Origin: Prolixibacteraceae bacterium
GTDB lineage: Bacteria > Bacteroidota > Bacteroidia > Bacteroidales > Prolixibacteraceae
Reading direction: 5' to 3'
Length of the DNA stretch: 64,000 bases
Assembly: GCA_018648265.1 (NCBI GenBank)
Contig: JABGRN010000004.1
Coordinates: 62,001 to 126,000, forward strand
Below, piece after piece: positions 8,634 through 17,343 of the stretch. The position numbers and the translations under genes were made by a program. The notes under the pieces are model-generated. The model was not told the DNA's origin and searched no databases. It worked only from the letters and a program-made list of their open reading frames with translations. Position 1 is the stretch's first letter. Each line of letters starts with the position of its first letter.

Positions 8634-10976
8634 ATGATAAAACATTTTATACTAATAACCTGGAGGAATATCAGAAGGAGGAAAATGCTTTCTGCAATTC
8701 AAATTTTATGTCTCTCCGTCGGACTGGCAGCGTTTATCTTGATTGCCCGCTACGTTCAATACGAAAAAGATTACGATAAATTCAATGAAAATTACGAGCG
8801 AATTTACCGAACTCAAACCTATAGGATTAACGACCGTATGGACGAAACGGCACAAGTTGTAGTTCCCTTGGCAAAATACATTCGCGATAATGTTCCTGAA
8901 GTTGAAAACGCCATTGTAACCAACGAAGTGTGGGCCGAATATTTATCGGCTGATGGAGAACATGTATATAAAGAGAGACGTGGAATTATTGCTCCGTCAG
9001 ATATATTTGATATGTTTTCGTTCAAATTAATCAGGGGAAATAAAGAGGATGTGCTCGACGAAGTGAATTCCGTGGTATTAAGTGAATCAATGGCTGAAAA
9101 ATATTTCCCCGGGCAAGACGCAATGGGGAAAACAATTTTCGACGAACGAAAACAGGAATTGCTTGTAACCGGAATTATGCAAAATATTCCCGAACAATCT
9201 TCAATTTCTGCTACTTACTTTAAATCGAATGTAGGTTTACTAAAATCTCATGGCGATAATTGGGGCAATAGTTCTTTCGAAATTTTTGTATTGCTAAAGC
9301 CTAATGTTTTGCCCAACACGGTTTCCGATAAAATTAAAGATGTACTTCGGAATTTCGACAAAGAATCAAAACAAGTTTTATACATACGCCCACTTAGTAA
9401 ACTGCATTTAAACGAGCGAGCACAAGACGACCGTGGTTCCATAATTTTCTTTTTCTCTTTTATTGGAATTTTAACCCTTCTGCTTGCCAGTGTTAGTTTT
9501 ATGAATCTAACAACCTCTTTTTCAACAATGCGTTCCGTCGAAATTGGCATCAGAAAAGTATCGGGAAGTAACCGGAATATTATTCGTTTACAATTTCTGA
9601 TAGAAGCCATTTTAATTGCTTTTATATCGCTTGCCTTTGCAATTATTATTGTTTACCTGTTATTACCACTTTTTAATAGTGTTGTGAATCGAAATATCGA
9701 ACTTCAGCCATCTCAAAACCCTGTGTTTATTCTGTTTTTGCTGGTCACGGTTTTAGTAACAGGATTTATTGGCGGAAGTTATCCAGCGCTAATTATTTCC
9801 AGGTTTAAACCTGTCACAGTTTTAAAAGGAAAGAGTCCTTTAAAAAAAGGAAAACTTAGCGGGTTAAATGCAATGGTATATTTTCAGTTTATTTTATCTG
9901 TAGTTTTAATTACTTCGAGTATCTGGATGTATAAACAAGTAAATTTTTTGAAAAATAAGGATTTGGGTTATCAAAAGGAAAATTTGCTGCGTTGTACACT
10001 TCCAGAAATTGAATCAAATGTTTCATATCAACAAGTTCGTCAACGAATTTTAGAAAATCCGGGCATTGAAAATATGACACTCTCCATTAATTCTCCTTTA
10101 CATTCAAATTGGGGAACGCGTTTAAAATACCAAGGAGGACCTGTTGATGACCATGCTTATTCTCGATGGAATCAGGCAAGTGCAGATTATGTAAACACAA
10201 TGAGCATGCAGGTGGTAAAAGGAAGAGATTTTTCGAATGATTTTTCGGCAGATAACAAAACATGTTTGGTAAACGAATCTGCTGTAAATAAATTTGGCTG
10301 GGACAATCCGATAGGGAAATGGATTGAGAATGGTGTGGGACGTTACACAGTAGTTGGGGTTATAAAAGATTTTCATATCGATGATGTTCATAGTCCAATT
10401 CTCCCTTACTTTTTATTGCTTCGCGAAGAAGGATTTGCCAATTACAACGATTTAACTTTTAAAATAAATCCGGAATCAACTAAAAGCAGTCTGGCTCATA
10501 TAAACTCGGTTTTAAGAGAAACTTTTCCAAATACTTTGTTTGAGGTAAGTGGCTACGATGTTGGCACAAACAGAATCGAGCTTGAAATTTGGACCAGCGC
10601 CCAAAATACCTTTGCCTTTTTTACCATTATGGCAGTATTAATTGCTGCAATGGGTTTGTTTGGGCTGGTTGTTTTTGCATCGCAACGAAGGATAAAAGAA
10701 ATAGGTATTCGAAAGGTGCAAGGAGCTCGTGCCGAACAGATATTACCTTTAATTACCAAACAGTTTCTGATACTGGTTTTGGCAGCAAATATTATTGTGT
10801 TTCCATTAGCCAAACTAATTGAGAATGTATCTCCGGGACAATATAAATATCAGTTTACAATCTGGGATTTATTTATAGTGCTAGGGATTTCAGTTTTTGT
10901 AACTCTAAGTTCAAGTGGATTTCAGGCAATTAAGGCATCGAGATTAAATCCTGTTGAAGCATTGCGTTATGAATAA
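8634..10976 (+). CDS. FtsX/MacB-type ABC permease P5, non-homogenised tail
   Basis: 780-residue permease with the common eight-helix plan; helix 1 at about 17-40, first coupling loop EIGIRKVSGSNRN, second KEIGIRKVQGARAEQIL. It is the clear exception of the array: after the second coupling loop its sequence (ITKQFLILVLAANI, SPGQYKYQFTIWD) departs from the common tail, and only the last NPVEALRYE matches. The tail sharing in the other genes is therefore not simply demanded by the fold. The gene stands alone between two repeat-bearing gaps of 209 and 258 bp. Substrate unknown. Confidence 0.95.
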   Translation: MIKHFILITWRNIRRRKMLSAIQILCLSVGLAAFILIARYVQYEKDYDKFNENYERIYRTQTYRINDRMDETAQVVVPLAKYIRDNVPEVENAIVTNEVWAEYLSADGEHVYKERRGIIAPSDIFDMFSFKLIRGNKEDVLDEVNSVVLSESMAEKYFPGQDAMGKTIFDERKQELLVTGIMQNIPEQSSISATYFKSNVGLLKSHGDNWGNSSFEIFVLLKPNVLPNTVSDKIKDVLRNFDKESKQVLYIRPLSKLHLNERAQDDRGSIIFFFSFIGILTLLLASVSFMNLTTSFSTMRSVEIGIRKVSGSNRNIIRLQFLIEAILIAFISLAFAIIIVYLLLPLFNSVVNRNIELQPSQNPVFILFLLVTVLVTGFIGGSYPALIISRFKPVTVLKGKSPLKKGKLSGLNAMVYFQFILSVVLITSSIWMYKQVNFLKNKDLGYQKENLLRCTLPEIESNVSYQQVRQRILENPGIENMTLSINSPLHSNWGTRLKYQGGPVDDHAYSRWNQASADYVNTMSMQVVKGRDFSNDFSADNKTCLVNESAVNKFGWDNPIGKWIENGVGRYTVVGVIKDFHIDDVHSPILPYFLLLREEGFANYNDLTFKINPESTKSSLAHINSVLRETFPNTLFEVSGYDVGTNRIELEIWTSAQNTFAFFTIMAVLIAAMGLFGLVVFASQRRIKEIGIRKVQGARAEQILPLITKQFLILVLAANIIVFPLAKLIENVSPGQYKYQFTIWDLFIVLGISVFVTLSSSGFQAIKASRLNPVEALRYE

Positions 10977-10989
10977 ATAATCTGCCTTT

Positions 10990-11018
10990 GCACCCTCTAA
11001 CTCCCTAAAGGGAGAACC
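10990..11018 (+). repeat. Palindromic intergenic repeat (CTCCCTAAAGGGAG type)
   Basis: GCACCCTCTAACTCCCTAAA then GGGAGAACC, placed 13 bp after the P5 stop. The centre CTCCCT/AGGGAG is self-complementary. Sister copies follow P6 (13675), P7 (16619) and P10 (24651), always just downstream of a permease stop codon, so the element marks the 3' side of permease genes. Confidence 0.8.
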
Positions 11019-11120
11019 AGCAAAGGCTACTGAAGTAGGATTTATGAAACGAAAAAAGTACTGTTAAAAATAGAAAAGATGAATATTAAAATTATAACCC
11101 CTCACTCGGAGTTTTGAAAA

Positions 11121-11145
11121 AGTCCCCTTCAGGGGATTTAGGGGT
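11121..11145 (+). repeat. Palindromic intergenic repeat (CCCCTTCAGGGG type)
   Basis: AGTCCCCTTCAGGGGATTTA then GGGGT, the same element as the right ends of the two DUF559 cassettes (14195 and 17139). Together with the left-hand repeat at 10990 it brackets a 100-bp gap without a DUF559 gene, as if the cassette core were lost here. Confidence 0.8.
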
Positions 11146-11152
11146 GAAAAAA

Positions 11153-11190
11153 GTCGGCAACGCTGGATTGAAGCTCTCCGATATGAATAA
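11153..11190 (+). pseudogene. Orphan permease 3'-end fragment R2
   Basis: Codons from 11164 read W-IEALRYE-stop. From GGCAACGCTGG to the stop it is base-for-base the same as R1 at 8572-8608, although the flanks differ. No permease frame leads into it. It lies between the repeat at 11121 and the start of P6, again directly right of the CCCCTTCAGGGG element. Confidence 0.7.
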
Positions 11191-11234
11191 TAATAAACAG
11201 TATTCCCTTAAAATGGGATAAAAAACTAAATCAT

Positions 11235-13661
11235 ATGAATATCATAAAATTCTTGAGAAGTACCTTTTCTAACAAAACCTATACAATTTTAAATATTGTA
11301 GGCTTGGGCGTTAGTATTGCTTGTGTTTTAGTTATTTATAAAATTGTTAGTTACGAAACCAGTTTTGATAATTATCATGCGAACTCTGCAAATATATATC
11401 GAATCATCAATCAATATTATTTTCCGGACAAAGGTATAGTCTATGATGAAGGGCAAATGCATCCACTTGGACAGGCAATAAGAAATGATTTTCCGGGAGT
11501 AGATGCTGTAATGACATTTTATGCAAAAAAAGGCCAGATAACCATTGAAAAAAATGATGGATTAACAGATAAATTCCAGGAAAAGACCGGCTTAGTTTAC
11601 GCTGAACCCAATATTTTTAAAATTTTCGATTTTGAATTCATTGCCGGAGATCCGTCCGATGCCATATCAAATATGGGAAGTGCTGTGATTTCCTCATCTC
11701 TGGCGCAGAAATATTTTAACTTATCTCCTAATGAGGTATATAACGCTATAAACAAGACCTTCATTATAAACAATAGAACAACATTTCATGTAAGCGGTAT
11801 TATAGCAGATCAACCGGAAAATTCAGATCTTCCATTTAAAATTATTGCGAATTATAGAGATCAAACAGCATCAAACTCCTATTTCCGAAATGGGACTGAT
11901 TGGTATGAAGGCAATTCTGTTACCAATTGTTACCTGCTTTTATCTGAGGGAATTTCTGCTTCCAGTGTTGAAAAGCAACTTGTTCCATTTTATTTGAAAT
12001 ATTATGGTAAAGAATCGGCTAATAAACAAAAATATTTATTGCAGCCCCTCTCCGAATTACACTCAGGAATATGCGAAAATTACAATAATCGACAAGTTTC
12101 TTCCAGCAAATTAAAGTTCCTGAGTCTTATTGGATTGTTTATAATACTCATAGCTTCCATCAATTTTATTAATTTATCAACTGTTCAGGCTACACAGAGA
12201 TTTAAGGAAATTAGTATAAGAATAATATTGGGAGTGAAAAAATATCAGTTAATCTCTCAGGTTCTCAGTGAAACGGTTTTCATATCGTTTATTGCATCAA
12301 TTGTAGGATTGCTCATTGCTCAGTTTATGTTTGTTTACCTGGAAAATATTATCGGATATCGTTTGAATCTGGAACTTTTGACAAACACGAACATTCTATC
12401 TTTATTAACTGCCTTAGTACTTGGTGTTGGCTTGCTTTCTGGTTTGTATCCGTCACTAATGTCGGCTGGGTTTAAGCCTATTGGAAAATTGAAAAATGCA
12501 TCTTCGTTTAAAAACTCATCAGGGTCATTGTCAGTAAGGCGTGCCTTGGTAATCATTCAATTTACAATTTCGTTAGTACTAATAATTGGTACTCTGTTTA
12601 TGCACAAGCAAATGAATTATTTTTCGAACAAAGATTTGGGTTTTAGTAAGGATGCAATCCTGATGTCAAATTTGCCAGGTGTTGATGCAAATAAGCTTCA
12701 ATTATTAAAATCAAACCTACTGAGTTATCCTGGCATAGAAAACGTGAGCTATGGAACCAATAGTCCATTGGCTAGTTGGAAAATTAATAATGCAATAAAT
12801 TACCCTACCCTGGAAAAAGACATGTACTATGGGAATTTTAAGTCGGCCGATGAAGACTATATGGAATTATTCCAGCTCAAAATTATTGCAGGTGAAAATT
12901 ATTCGGATATAAAAGGTAACGGAAATGCTGTCGTAAACAGAAAATTGACAGAACTTCTTGGATTTAAAGACCCCCATGAGGCATTGGGTGAAAGATTTAA
13001 ATACGGAAGAAATAATCTTGAGTTTGCAATTGTTGGAGTCGTTGAGGATTTTCATGCACAGTCTTTACAAAAAAATATGGACTTTGTAATTTTTAGCAAC
13101 TTCTCACAGAATAGTACAATGGCTGTAAAAATTAATCCTGCCACAGCAAGCCTGTCGGGATTAAAAGAAACCGTTGAAAGGATACAAACTGAATGGCAAA
13201 AAACCTTTCCTGATGTAATTTTTAATTACAGCTTTCTTGACGAGCAAATTGCAAGTTTGTATAATGAGGAGCAACGAACAACTCGTTTAGTTCAATTATT
13301 TGCAATTATTGCAATCATAATAGGATGCCTCGGGTTATTTGGTTTGATTTCTTATGTCACAAACCATAAAATTAAGGAGATAGGCATCCGCAAGGTAAAC
13401 GGTGCCAAAATCTACGAAATACTTCTCATGTTAAACAAAGACTTTATAAAGTGGGTAGCAATTGCATTTGTTGTAGCAACACCAATTGCATACTACGCCA
13501 TGAATAAATGGCTCGAAGGTTTCGCCTATAAAACCACATTAAGTTGGTGGATATTTGCTTTCGCAGGATTGCTGGCAATTGGAATTGCTTTAATGACAGT
13601 CTCGTTTCAAAGCTATAAAGCTGCAACTCGAAATCCGGTTGAAGCTTTAAGGTATGAATAA
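11235..13661 (+). CDS. FtsX/MacB-type ABC permease P6
   Basis: 808 residues, the longest of the array; helix 1 at about 15-37, first coupling loop EISIRIILGVKKYQL, second KEIGIRKVNGAKIYEIL. The tail ends TVSFQSYKAATRNPVEALRYE-like, with the FQSYKAA variant shared with P10 and the FQS also seen in P7, while most others read WQSWRAA. Such mixed variants are what patchy gene conversion would leave. The start ATG at 11235 is followed at once by the usual basic helix-1 leader. A DUF559 cassette is inserted 134 bp downstream. Substrate unknown. Confidence 0.95.
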   Translation: MNIIKFLRSTFSNKTYTILNIVGLGVSIACVLVIYKIVSYETSFDNYHANSANIYRIINQYYFPDKGIVYDEGQMHPLGQAIRNDFPGVDAVMTFYAKKGQITIEKNDGLTDKFQEKTGLVYAEPNIFKIFDFEFIAGDPSDAISNMGSAVISSSLAQKYFNLSPNEVYNAINKTFIINNRTTFHVSGIIADQPENSDLPFKIIANYRDQTASNSYFRNGTDWYEGNSVTNCYLLLSEGISASSVEKQLVPFYLKYYGKESANKQKYLLQPLSELHSGICENYNNRQVSSSKLKFLSLIGLFIILIASINFINLSTVQATQRFKEISIRIILGVKKYQLISQVLSETVFISFIASIVGLLIAQFMFVYLENIIGYRLNLELLTNTNILSLLTALVLGVGLLSGLYPSLMSAGFKPIGKLKNASSFKNSSGSLSVRRALVIIQFTISLVLIIGTLFMHKQMNYFSNKDLGFSKDAILMSNLPGVDANKLQLLKSNLLSYPGIENVSYGTNSPLASWKINNAINYPTLEKDMYYGNFKSADEDYMELFQLKIIAGENYSDIKGNGNAVVNRKLTELLGFKDPHEALGERFKYGRNNLEFAIVGVVEDFHAQSLQKNMDFVIFSNFSQNSTMAVKINPATASLSGLKETVERIQTEWQKTFPDVIFNYSFLDEQIASLYNEEQRTTRLVQLFAIIAIIIGCLGLFGLISYVTNHKIKEIGIRKVNGAKIYEILLMLNKDFIKWVAIAFVVATPIAYYAMNKWLEGFAYKTTLSWWIFAFAGLLAIGIALMTVSFQSYKAATRNPVEALRYE

Positions 13662-13674
13662 ATTGCCCGCTTTT

Positions 13675-13703
13675 GCACCCTCTAACTCCCTGAAGGGAGA
13701 ACC
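13675..13703 (+). repeat. Palindromic intergenic repeat (CTCCCTGAAGGGAG type)
   Basis: Copy 13 bp after the P6 stop, nearly identical to the one after P7 at 16619. It is the left boundary of the segment shared by the two DUF559 cassettes. Confidence 0.8.
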
Positions 13704-13759
13704 GCAAAAGCTACTGACGATGAATTTTGAACTGATAATAACTTGAAATACAGACTCAA

Positions 13760-13782
13760 AGCCCCTTCATGGGTTTGGGGTA
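13760..13782 (+). repeat. Palindromic intergenic repeat upstream of DUF559 gene
   Basis: AGCCCCTTCATGGGTTTGGG then GT, 13 bp before the DUF559 start codon. Its twin at 16704 has the perfect CCCCTTCAGGGG centre; here one base change (CATGGG) breaks the palindrome. With the element overlapping the gene's stop codon it brackets the nuclease gene as direct repeats. Confidence 0.75.
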
Positions 13783-13795
13783 AAAAGAACAAAAG

Positions 13796-14215
13796 ATGGC
13801 AATTAGTGATAATGTTTCGATGTTTTATAGTGCTAAACCTCACATTTTTGAGAAAGCAAAAGCTTTGCGAAATAATATGACGAGTTCAGAATTAAAACTT
13901 TGGGAGCATTTAAAAGGCAAAAAGATGTTAGGGCTACGATTTCGCCCTCAACATCCAATAGACATTTTCATCGCCGATTTTTATTGCCACCCCATTAAAT
14001 TAGTTATTGAAATTGATGGTGGAATTCATCAAACAATAGAACAAAAAGAGTATGACATTGAAAGAACAGCAGAATTAAATAATTGGGGAATTGAAGTCGT
14101 TCGATACACTAATAATTGTGTTGAAAATAATATTGAACAAGTAATAAAAGAAATTGAACAAATATGCATCAAACGTCAATCGGAGATTTCTCAAAGTCCC
14201 CTTCAGGGGATTTAG
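13796..14215 (+). CDS. DUF559 endonuclease-like protein, copy 1
   Basis: 139-residue soluble protein of the DUF559 family, related to very-short-patch-repair-like and other PD-(D/E)xK nucleases. Visible motifs: ALRNNMTSSELKLWEHLK (23-40), RFRPQHPIDIFIADFYC with D61, and the E72-x-D74 pair in KLVIEIDGGIH, which fit the metal-binding residues of this fold. Activity is inferred. The last six codons (SPLQGI-stop) are formed by the palindromic repeat at 14195, so the reading frame ends inside the repeat. Its first 88 codons are identical, also in DNA, to those of the copy at 16740; the ends differ. It sits between P6 and P7. It could be a plain defence or repair nuclease or a cassette-mobilising enzyme. 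Confidence 0.88.
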   Translation: MAISDNVSMFYSAKPHIFEKAKALRNNMTSSELKLWEHLKGKKMLGLRFRPQHPIDIFIADFYCHPIKLVIEIDGGIHQTIEQKEYDIERTAELNNWGIEVVRYTNNCVENNIEQVIKEIEQICIKRQSEISQSPLQGI

Positions 14216-14220
14216 GGGTG
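14195..14220 (+). repeat. Palindromic repeat encoding the end of DUF559 copy 1
   Basis: AGTCCCCTTCAGGGGATTTA then GGGGTG. The TAG stop codon of the DUF559 gene lies inside it, and the codons read S-P-L-Q-G-I. Same element as at 8538, 11121, 17139 and 55149. Confidence 0.85.
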
Positions 14221-14265
14221 GAAAATAATTTATAAAAAGTACCAAAACTAATTTAAACGCATAAA

Positions 14266-16605
14266 ATGATAAAAGAAAAAATAATGCAATCGTTTAAAAA
14301 TATGAGAGGTAGCAAATCATATCTTTTCATAAATGTAGGTGGATTAGCAATAGCATTTTCAGTTTCTATACTCATAATGCTCTTTGTAATTAATGAATAT
14401 AATTTCGACAAATTCAACACAAACGGGCAAAGAGTTTACCGGATTGAAGAAGGCGAAGACAACCAGGTGCCACTGGCTGTAACCAGAATTTCAGAAGAAT
14501 CTTTCCCAGAGATTGAACAAGCTGTGGTTATAAAATCTTTAAGCGACCCCTGGTTCAGATACGAACAAAACTTTTTTGAAATAGAAGACTTCTGTTTTTC
14601 AGATAATTCATTTATCGATGTGTTTTCCATCCCATTTGTTTCAGGAAATCCGGAGACTGCTCTTGATGCGCCTTATACTATCGTTTTATCAGAATCCGTT
14701 GCAAAAAGGATTTTCGGGGATAAAAATCCCATTGGGGAGCAGATTAATTTCAGGAATGAGAGCGATTATACGGTAACGGGTGTAATAAAAGATTTGCCCG
14801 ATTTTCATTTGCCAGCAAAAGCTATTGCTTCATTTAAATCGGTTGAAGACCAATTTAATCTTTCGGATGAAACCTGGAACTGGGGATTGGTTTCATACGT
14901 TTTGCTTGCCGATAATCATGATATAGATTTTCTTGAGGAAAAGATGAACAAGCATTTCACCAACAATGACAATTGGAATGTTAAAAAACCAAATTTTAAA
15001 TTACGCGCATTCAATAATATTTATCTTGACACTGATACCTATGCAAACGATGAAACTAAACACGGAAGCAAGGCTCTTTTAATTACTTTAATTATTGTTG
15101 CCATTTTTATTTTACTTATTGCAAGTATTAATTTTATTAATCTTACCATTTCGAGGGGACTTAAAAAAGCAAACGAAATTAATATTCGTAGAATTCTTGG
15201 AAGTTCAAAAACGGCTATCATTTTTCAGTACATGATCGACTCCGTAATTTTATGTACAATTTCAATTCTTCTCGCTTTAGCAATTGTATTTTTCTCTCTC
15301 AATTCATATCAAGATTTAATAGGCAGGGAGTTAAATATTCTAAGCATGTTAAATATCAAATATATTCTTTTAATTGTTGTCGGAATAGTAAGTCTAGGAA
15401 TTATATACGGTTTATTTCCCTCGTGGTTTTTAACTAAAGTTGCTACCGGTAAAAGTGGAAAAGGAAGTCAGACGGGTGCAAAGAATTCCAGATTTAATGC
15501 GGGTTTAATCACTTTTCAGTATGTTATATCGATTATACTAATTAGCGGTACAATTATTACTTATAAACAGTTACTATTTACAAGCAATAGCAATCTTGGC
15601 TTCAATAAAGAACAAGTATTGAGTGTTAATTTGGATCCTTCGTTAAAGGCCAATTTAGCCACTTTTAAATCGAAATTACTGGAAAATCCAAACATAAGCG
15701 GAGTCTCATTTATTTCAGATGATATTACTATGCTTAAACAATATTCTAACGCAGTACAAGTCGATGAGGAGCAGTATATATTTAAATATGGCCTTATCGA
15801 CCCTGAGTTTATTCCACTGCTGGATATTGAACTCGTACAGGGTGAAAATTTTTCGCGGGACATCCAAAGTCAAATGTTCCAAAGGGAATCGGGTGGAGGT
15901 TATATTCTTAACGAGGCAGCATGGAATATTTTAAAACAATCTAAAACTAAGGATGCTGGTTATAATATAAACGGCAGGACATTACTCGGTGTAATAGAAA
16001 ATTTTCATTTTGAATCTTTTCACAATAAAATAGACCCGATGATTTTATATTGGGCACCTAGCGATTACCTCAACAAGGCTTTACTGAAACTAAGTGCAGG
16101 AAACACTGCTCAAACCATGAATTATATTGATGAGATATTTAAAGAGTTAGCTCCGCAAAGCTTATTCAAGTATCAATTTATTGACGAAGAATTTAATCAT
16201 TTATACACTACCGATAGGATTATGGTGAGGCTGTTGGGCATTTTTTCAATGTTAGCCATATTAATTGCCACACTTGGTATAATTTCACTTTCAACTATGG
16301 CAGCAGAAAACCGTACCAAAGAAATTGGCATTCGCAAAGTAAACGGCGCAAAAATCGCTGAAATACTTACCATGCTAAATAGAGACTTTGTTAAATGGGT
16401 TGCTTTAGCTTTTGTTGTGGCGCTTCCAATTGCTTACTACGTAATGACAACGTGGCTCGAAAATTTCGCCTACAAAACCAATTTAAGTTGGTGGATTTTT
16501 GCCTTGGCTGGGGTACTTACTTTGGGAATGGCATTGTTAACGGTTTCGTTTCAAAGCTGGCGGGCGGCTACACGAAATCCCGTTGAGGCATTGAGGTATG
16601 AATAA
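14266..16605 (+). CDS. FtsX/MacB-type ABC permease P7
   Basis: 779-residue permease of the common plan. Two start codons are possible, ATG at 14266 and ATG at 14284 (MQSFKNMRGSKSYLF); both keep the full helix 1. First coupling loop EINIRRILGSSKTAI, second KEIGIRKVNGAKIAEIL. The second periplasmic domain contains QMFQRESGGGYILNEAAW. The tail has ALAFVVALPIAYYVMTTW, a small departure from the consensus, then returns to it and ends NPVEALRYE. It lies 50 bp after DUF559 copy 1, and DUF559 copy 2 starts 134 bp downstream, so it is bracketed by the two cassettes. Substrate unknown. Confidence 0.95.
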   Translation: MIKEKIMQSFKNMRGSKSYLFINVGGLAIAFSVSILIMLFVINEYNFDKFNTNGQRVYRIEEGEDNQVPLAVTRISEESFPEIEQAVVIKSLSDPWFRYEQNFFEIEDFCFSDNSFIDVFSIPFVSGNPETALDAPYTIVLSESVAKRIFGDKNPIGEQINFRNESDYTVTGVIKDLPDFHLPAKAIASFKSVEDQFNLSDETWNWGLVSYVLLADNHDIDFLEEKMNKHFTNNDNWNVKKPNFKLRAFNNIYLDTDTYANDETKHGSKALLITLIIVAIFILLIASINFINLTISRGLKKANEINIRRILGSSKTAIIFQYMIDSVILCTISILLALAIVFFSLNSYQDLIGRELNILSMLNIKYILLIVVGIVSLGIIYGLFPSWFLTKVATGKSGKGSQTGAKNSRFNAGLITFQYVISIILISGTIITYKQLLFTSNSNLGFNKEQVLSVNLDPSLKANLATFKSKLLENPNISGVSFISDDITMLKQYSNAVQVDEEQYIFKYGLIDPEFIPLLDIELVQGENFSRDIQSQMFQRESGGGYILNEAAWNILKQSKTKDAGYNINGRTLLGVIENFHFESFHNKIDPMILYWAPSDYLNKALLKLSAGNTAQTMNYIDEIFKELAPQSLFKYQFIDEEFNHLYTTDRIMVRLLGIFSMLAILIATLGIISLSTMAAENRTKEIGIRKVNGAKIAEILTMLNRDFVKWVALAFVVALPIAYYVMTTWLENFAYKTNLSWWIFALAGVLTLGMALLTVSFQSWRAATRNPVEALRYE

Positions 16606-16618
16606 AATGCCCGCTTTT

Positions 16619-16647
16619 GCACCCTCTGACTCCCTGAAGGGAGAACC
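16619..16647 (+). repeat. Palindromic intergenic repeat (CTCCCTGAAGGGAG type)
   Basis: 13 bp after the P7 stop. Left boundary of the second DUF559 cassette; differs from the copy at 13675 only at a base in CTCTGACTCCC versus CTCTAACTCCC. Confidence 0.8.
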
Positions 16648-16703
16648 GCAAAAGCTACTGACGATGAATTTTGAACTAATATTAATTTGAAATACAGACT
16701 CAA

Positions 16704-16726
16704 AGCCCCTTCAGGGGTTTGGGGTA
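16704..16726 (+). repeat. Palindromic intergenic repeat upstream of DUF559 copy 2
   Basis: AGCCCCTTCAGGGGTTTGGG then GT with intact CCCCTTCAGGGG centre, 13 bp before the second DUF559 start. Direct repeat of the right-hand element at 17139. Confidence 0.8.
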
Positions 16727-16739
16727 AAAAGAACAAAAG

Positions 16740-17159
16740 ATGGCAATTAGTGATAATGTTTCGATGTTTTATAGTGCTAAACCTCACATTTTTGAGAAAG
16801 CAAAAGCTTTGCGAAATAATATGACGAGTTCAGAATTAAAACTTTGGGAGCATTTAAAAGGCAAAAAGATGTTAGGGCTACGATTTCGCCCTCAACATCC
16901 AATAGACATTTTCATCGCCGATTTTTATTGCCACCCCATTAAATTAGTTATTGAAATTGATGGTGGAATTCATCAAACAATAGAACAAAAAGAGTATGAC
17001 ATTGGTAGAACAGCAGAAATAAATAATTGGGGAATTGAAGTGATTCGTTTTACCAATGAAGAAATTGAAAATAGTATTAAACAAGTATTAAAAGAAATAA
17101 AAGAAAAATGCATCAAACGTCAAGCGGAGATTTCTCATAGTCCCCTTCAGGGGATTTAG
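16740..17159 (+). CDS. DUF559 endonuclease-like protein, copy 2
   Basis: 139-residue paralogue of the gene at 13796, with the same D61 and E72-x-D74 residues and the same SPLQGI ending provided by a palindromic repeat. Residues 1-88 are identical to copy 1 and the DNA of this part shows no difference; from residue 89 (G instead of E) the two diverge clearly (NEEIENSIKQVLKEIKEKC versus NNCVENNIEQVIKEIEQIC). Such an abrupt border suggests a recent partial conversion or a hybrid formed by recombination. The leader of about 134 bp is also nearly identical. The gene lies between P7 and P8 and is followed by a decayed permease tail. Confidence 0.88.
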   Translation: MAISDNVSMFYSAKPHIFEKAKALRNNMTSSELKLWEHLKGKKMLGLRFRPQHPIDIFIADFYCHPIKLVIEIDGGIHQTIEQKEYDIGRTAEINNWGIEVIRFTNEEIENSIKQVLKEIKEKCIKRQAEISHSPLQGI

Positions 17160-17165
17160 TGGTGG
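17139..17165 (+). repeat. Palindromic repeat encoding the end of DUF559 copy 2
   Basis: AGTCCCCTTCAGGGGATTTA then GTGGTG, overlapping the stop codon of the second DUF559 gene. One base (T for G) differs from the copy at 14195. Confidence 0.8.
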
Positions 17166-17171
17166 GAAACA

Positions 17172-17233
17172 AGCTGGCAGAGTTAGAAAGCAGTAACCAG
17201 GAATCAGAGATGGAGGATTTGAGGTACGAATAA
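17172..17233 (+). pseudogene. Orphan permease 3'-end fragment R3
   Basis: About 62 bp alignable to the DNA encoding SWQSWRAATRNPVEALRYE-stop of P1: AGCTGGCAGAG at the start, AGGAATC in the middle and TTTGAGGTACGAATAA at the end, with an in-frame TAG and a 2-bp insertion. It is the longest and most decayed of the four tail fragments and lies 6 bp right of the palindromic end of the second DUF559 cassette. It can no longer encode a permease end. Confidence 0.75.
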
Positions 17234-17242
17234 GTTTGTTTA

Positions 17243-17266
17243 ACCCCAAACCCCTGAAGGGGCTTA
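17243..17266 (+). repeat. Palindromic intergenic repeat, inverted orientation
   Basis: ACCCCAAACCCCTGAAGGGG then CTT, reverse complement of the element at 16704. A second copy in this orientation is at 55076. No gene lies between it and P8 (17344). Confidence 0.8.
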
Positions 17267-17343
17267 AAAATATGGACTTGGATAAAAAATATTTTAAAGA
17301 GATTTAACTAGAGTGGATAAAAACAAATAAAAATAGTAACACC

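Noticed and set aside
8425-17266. CRISPR array from the repeated palindromes
   Set aside because: The repeats are irregularly spaced over kilobases, of several types, and there are no cas genes.
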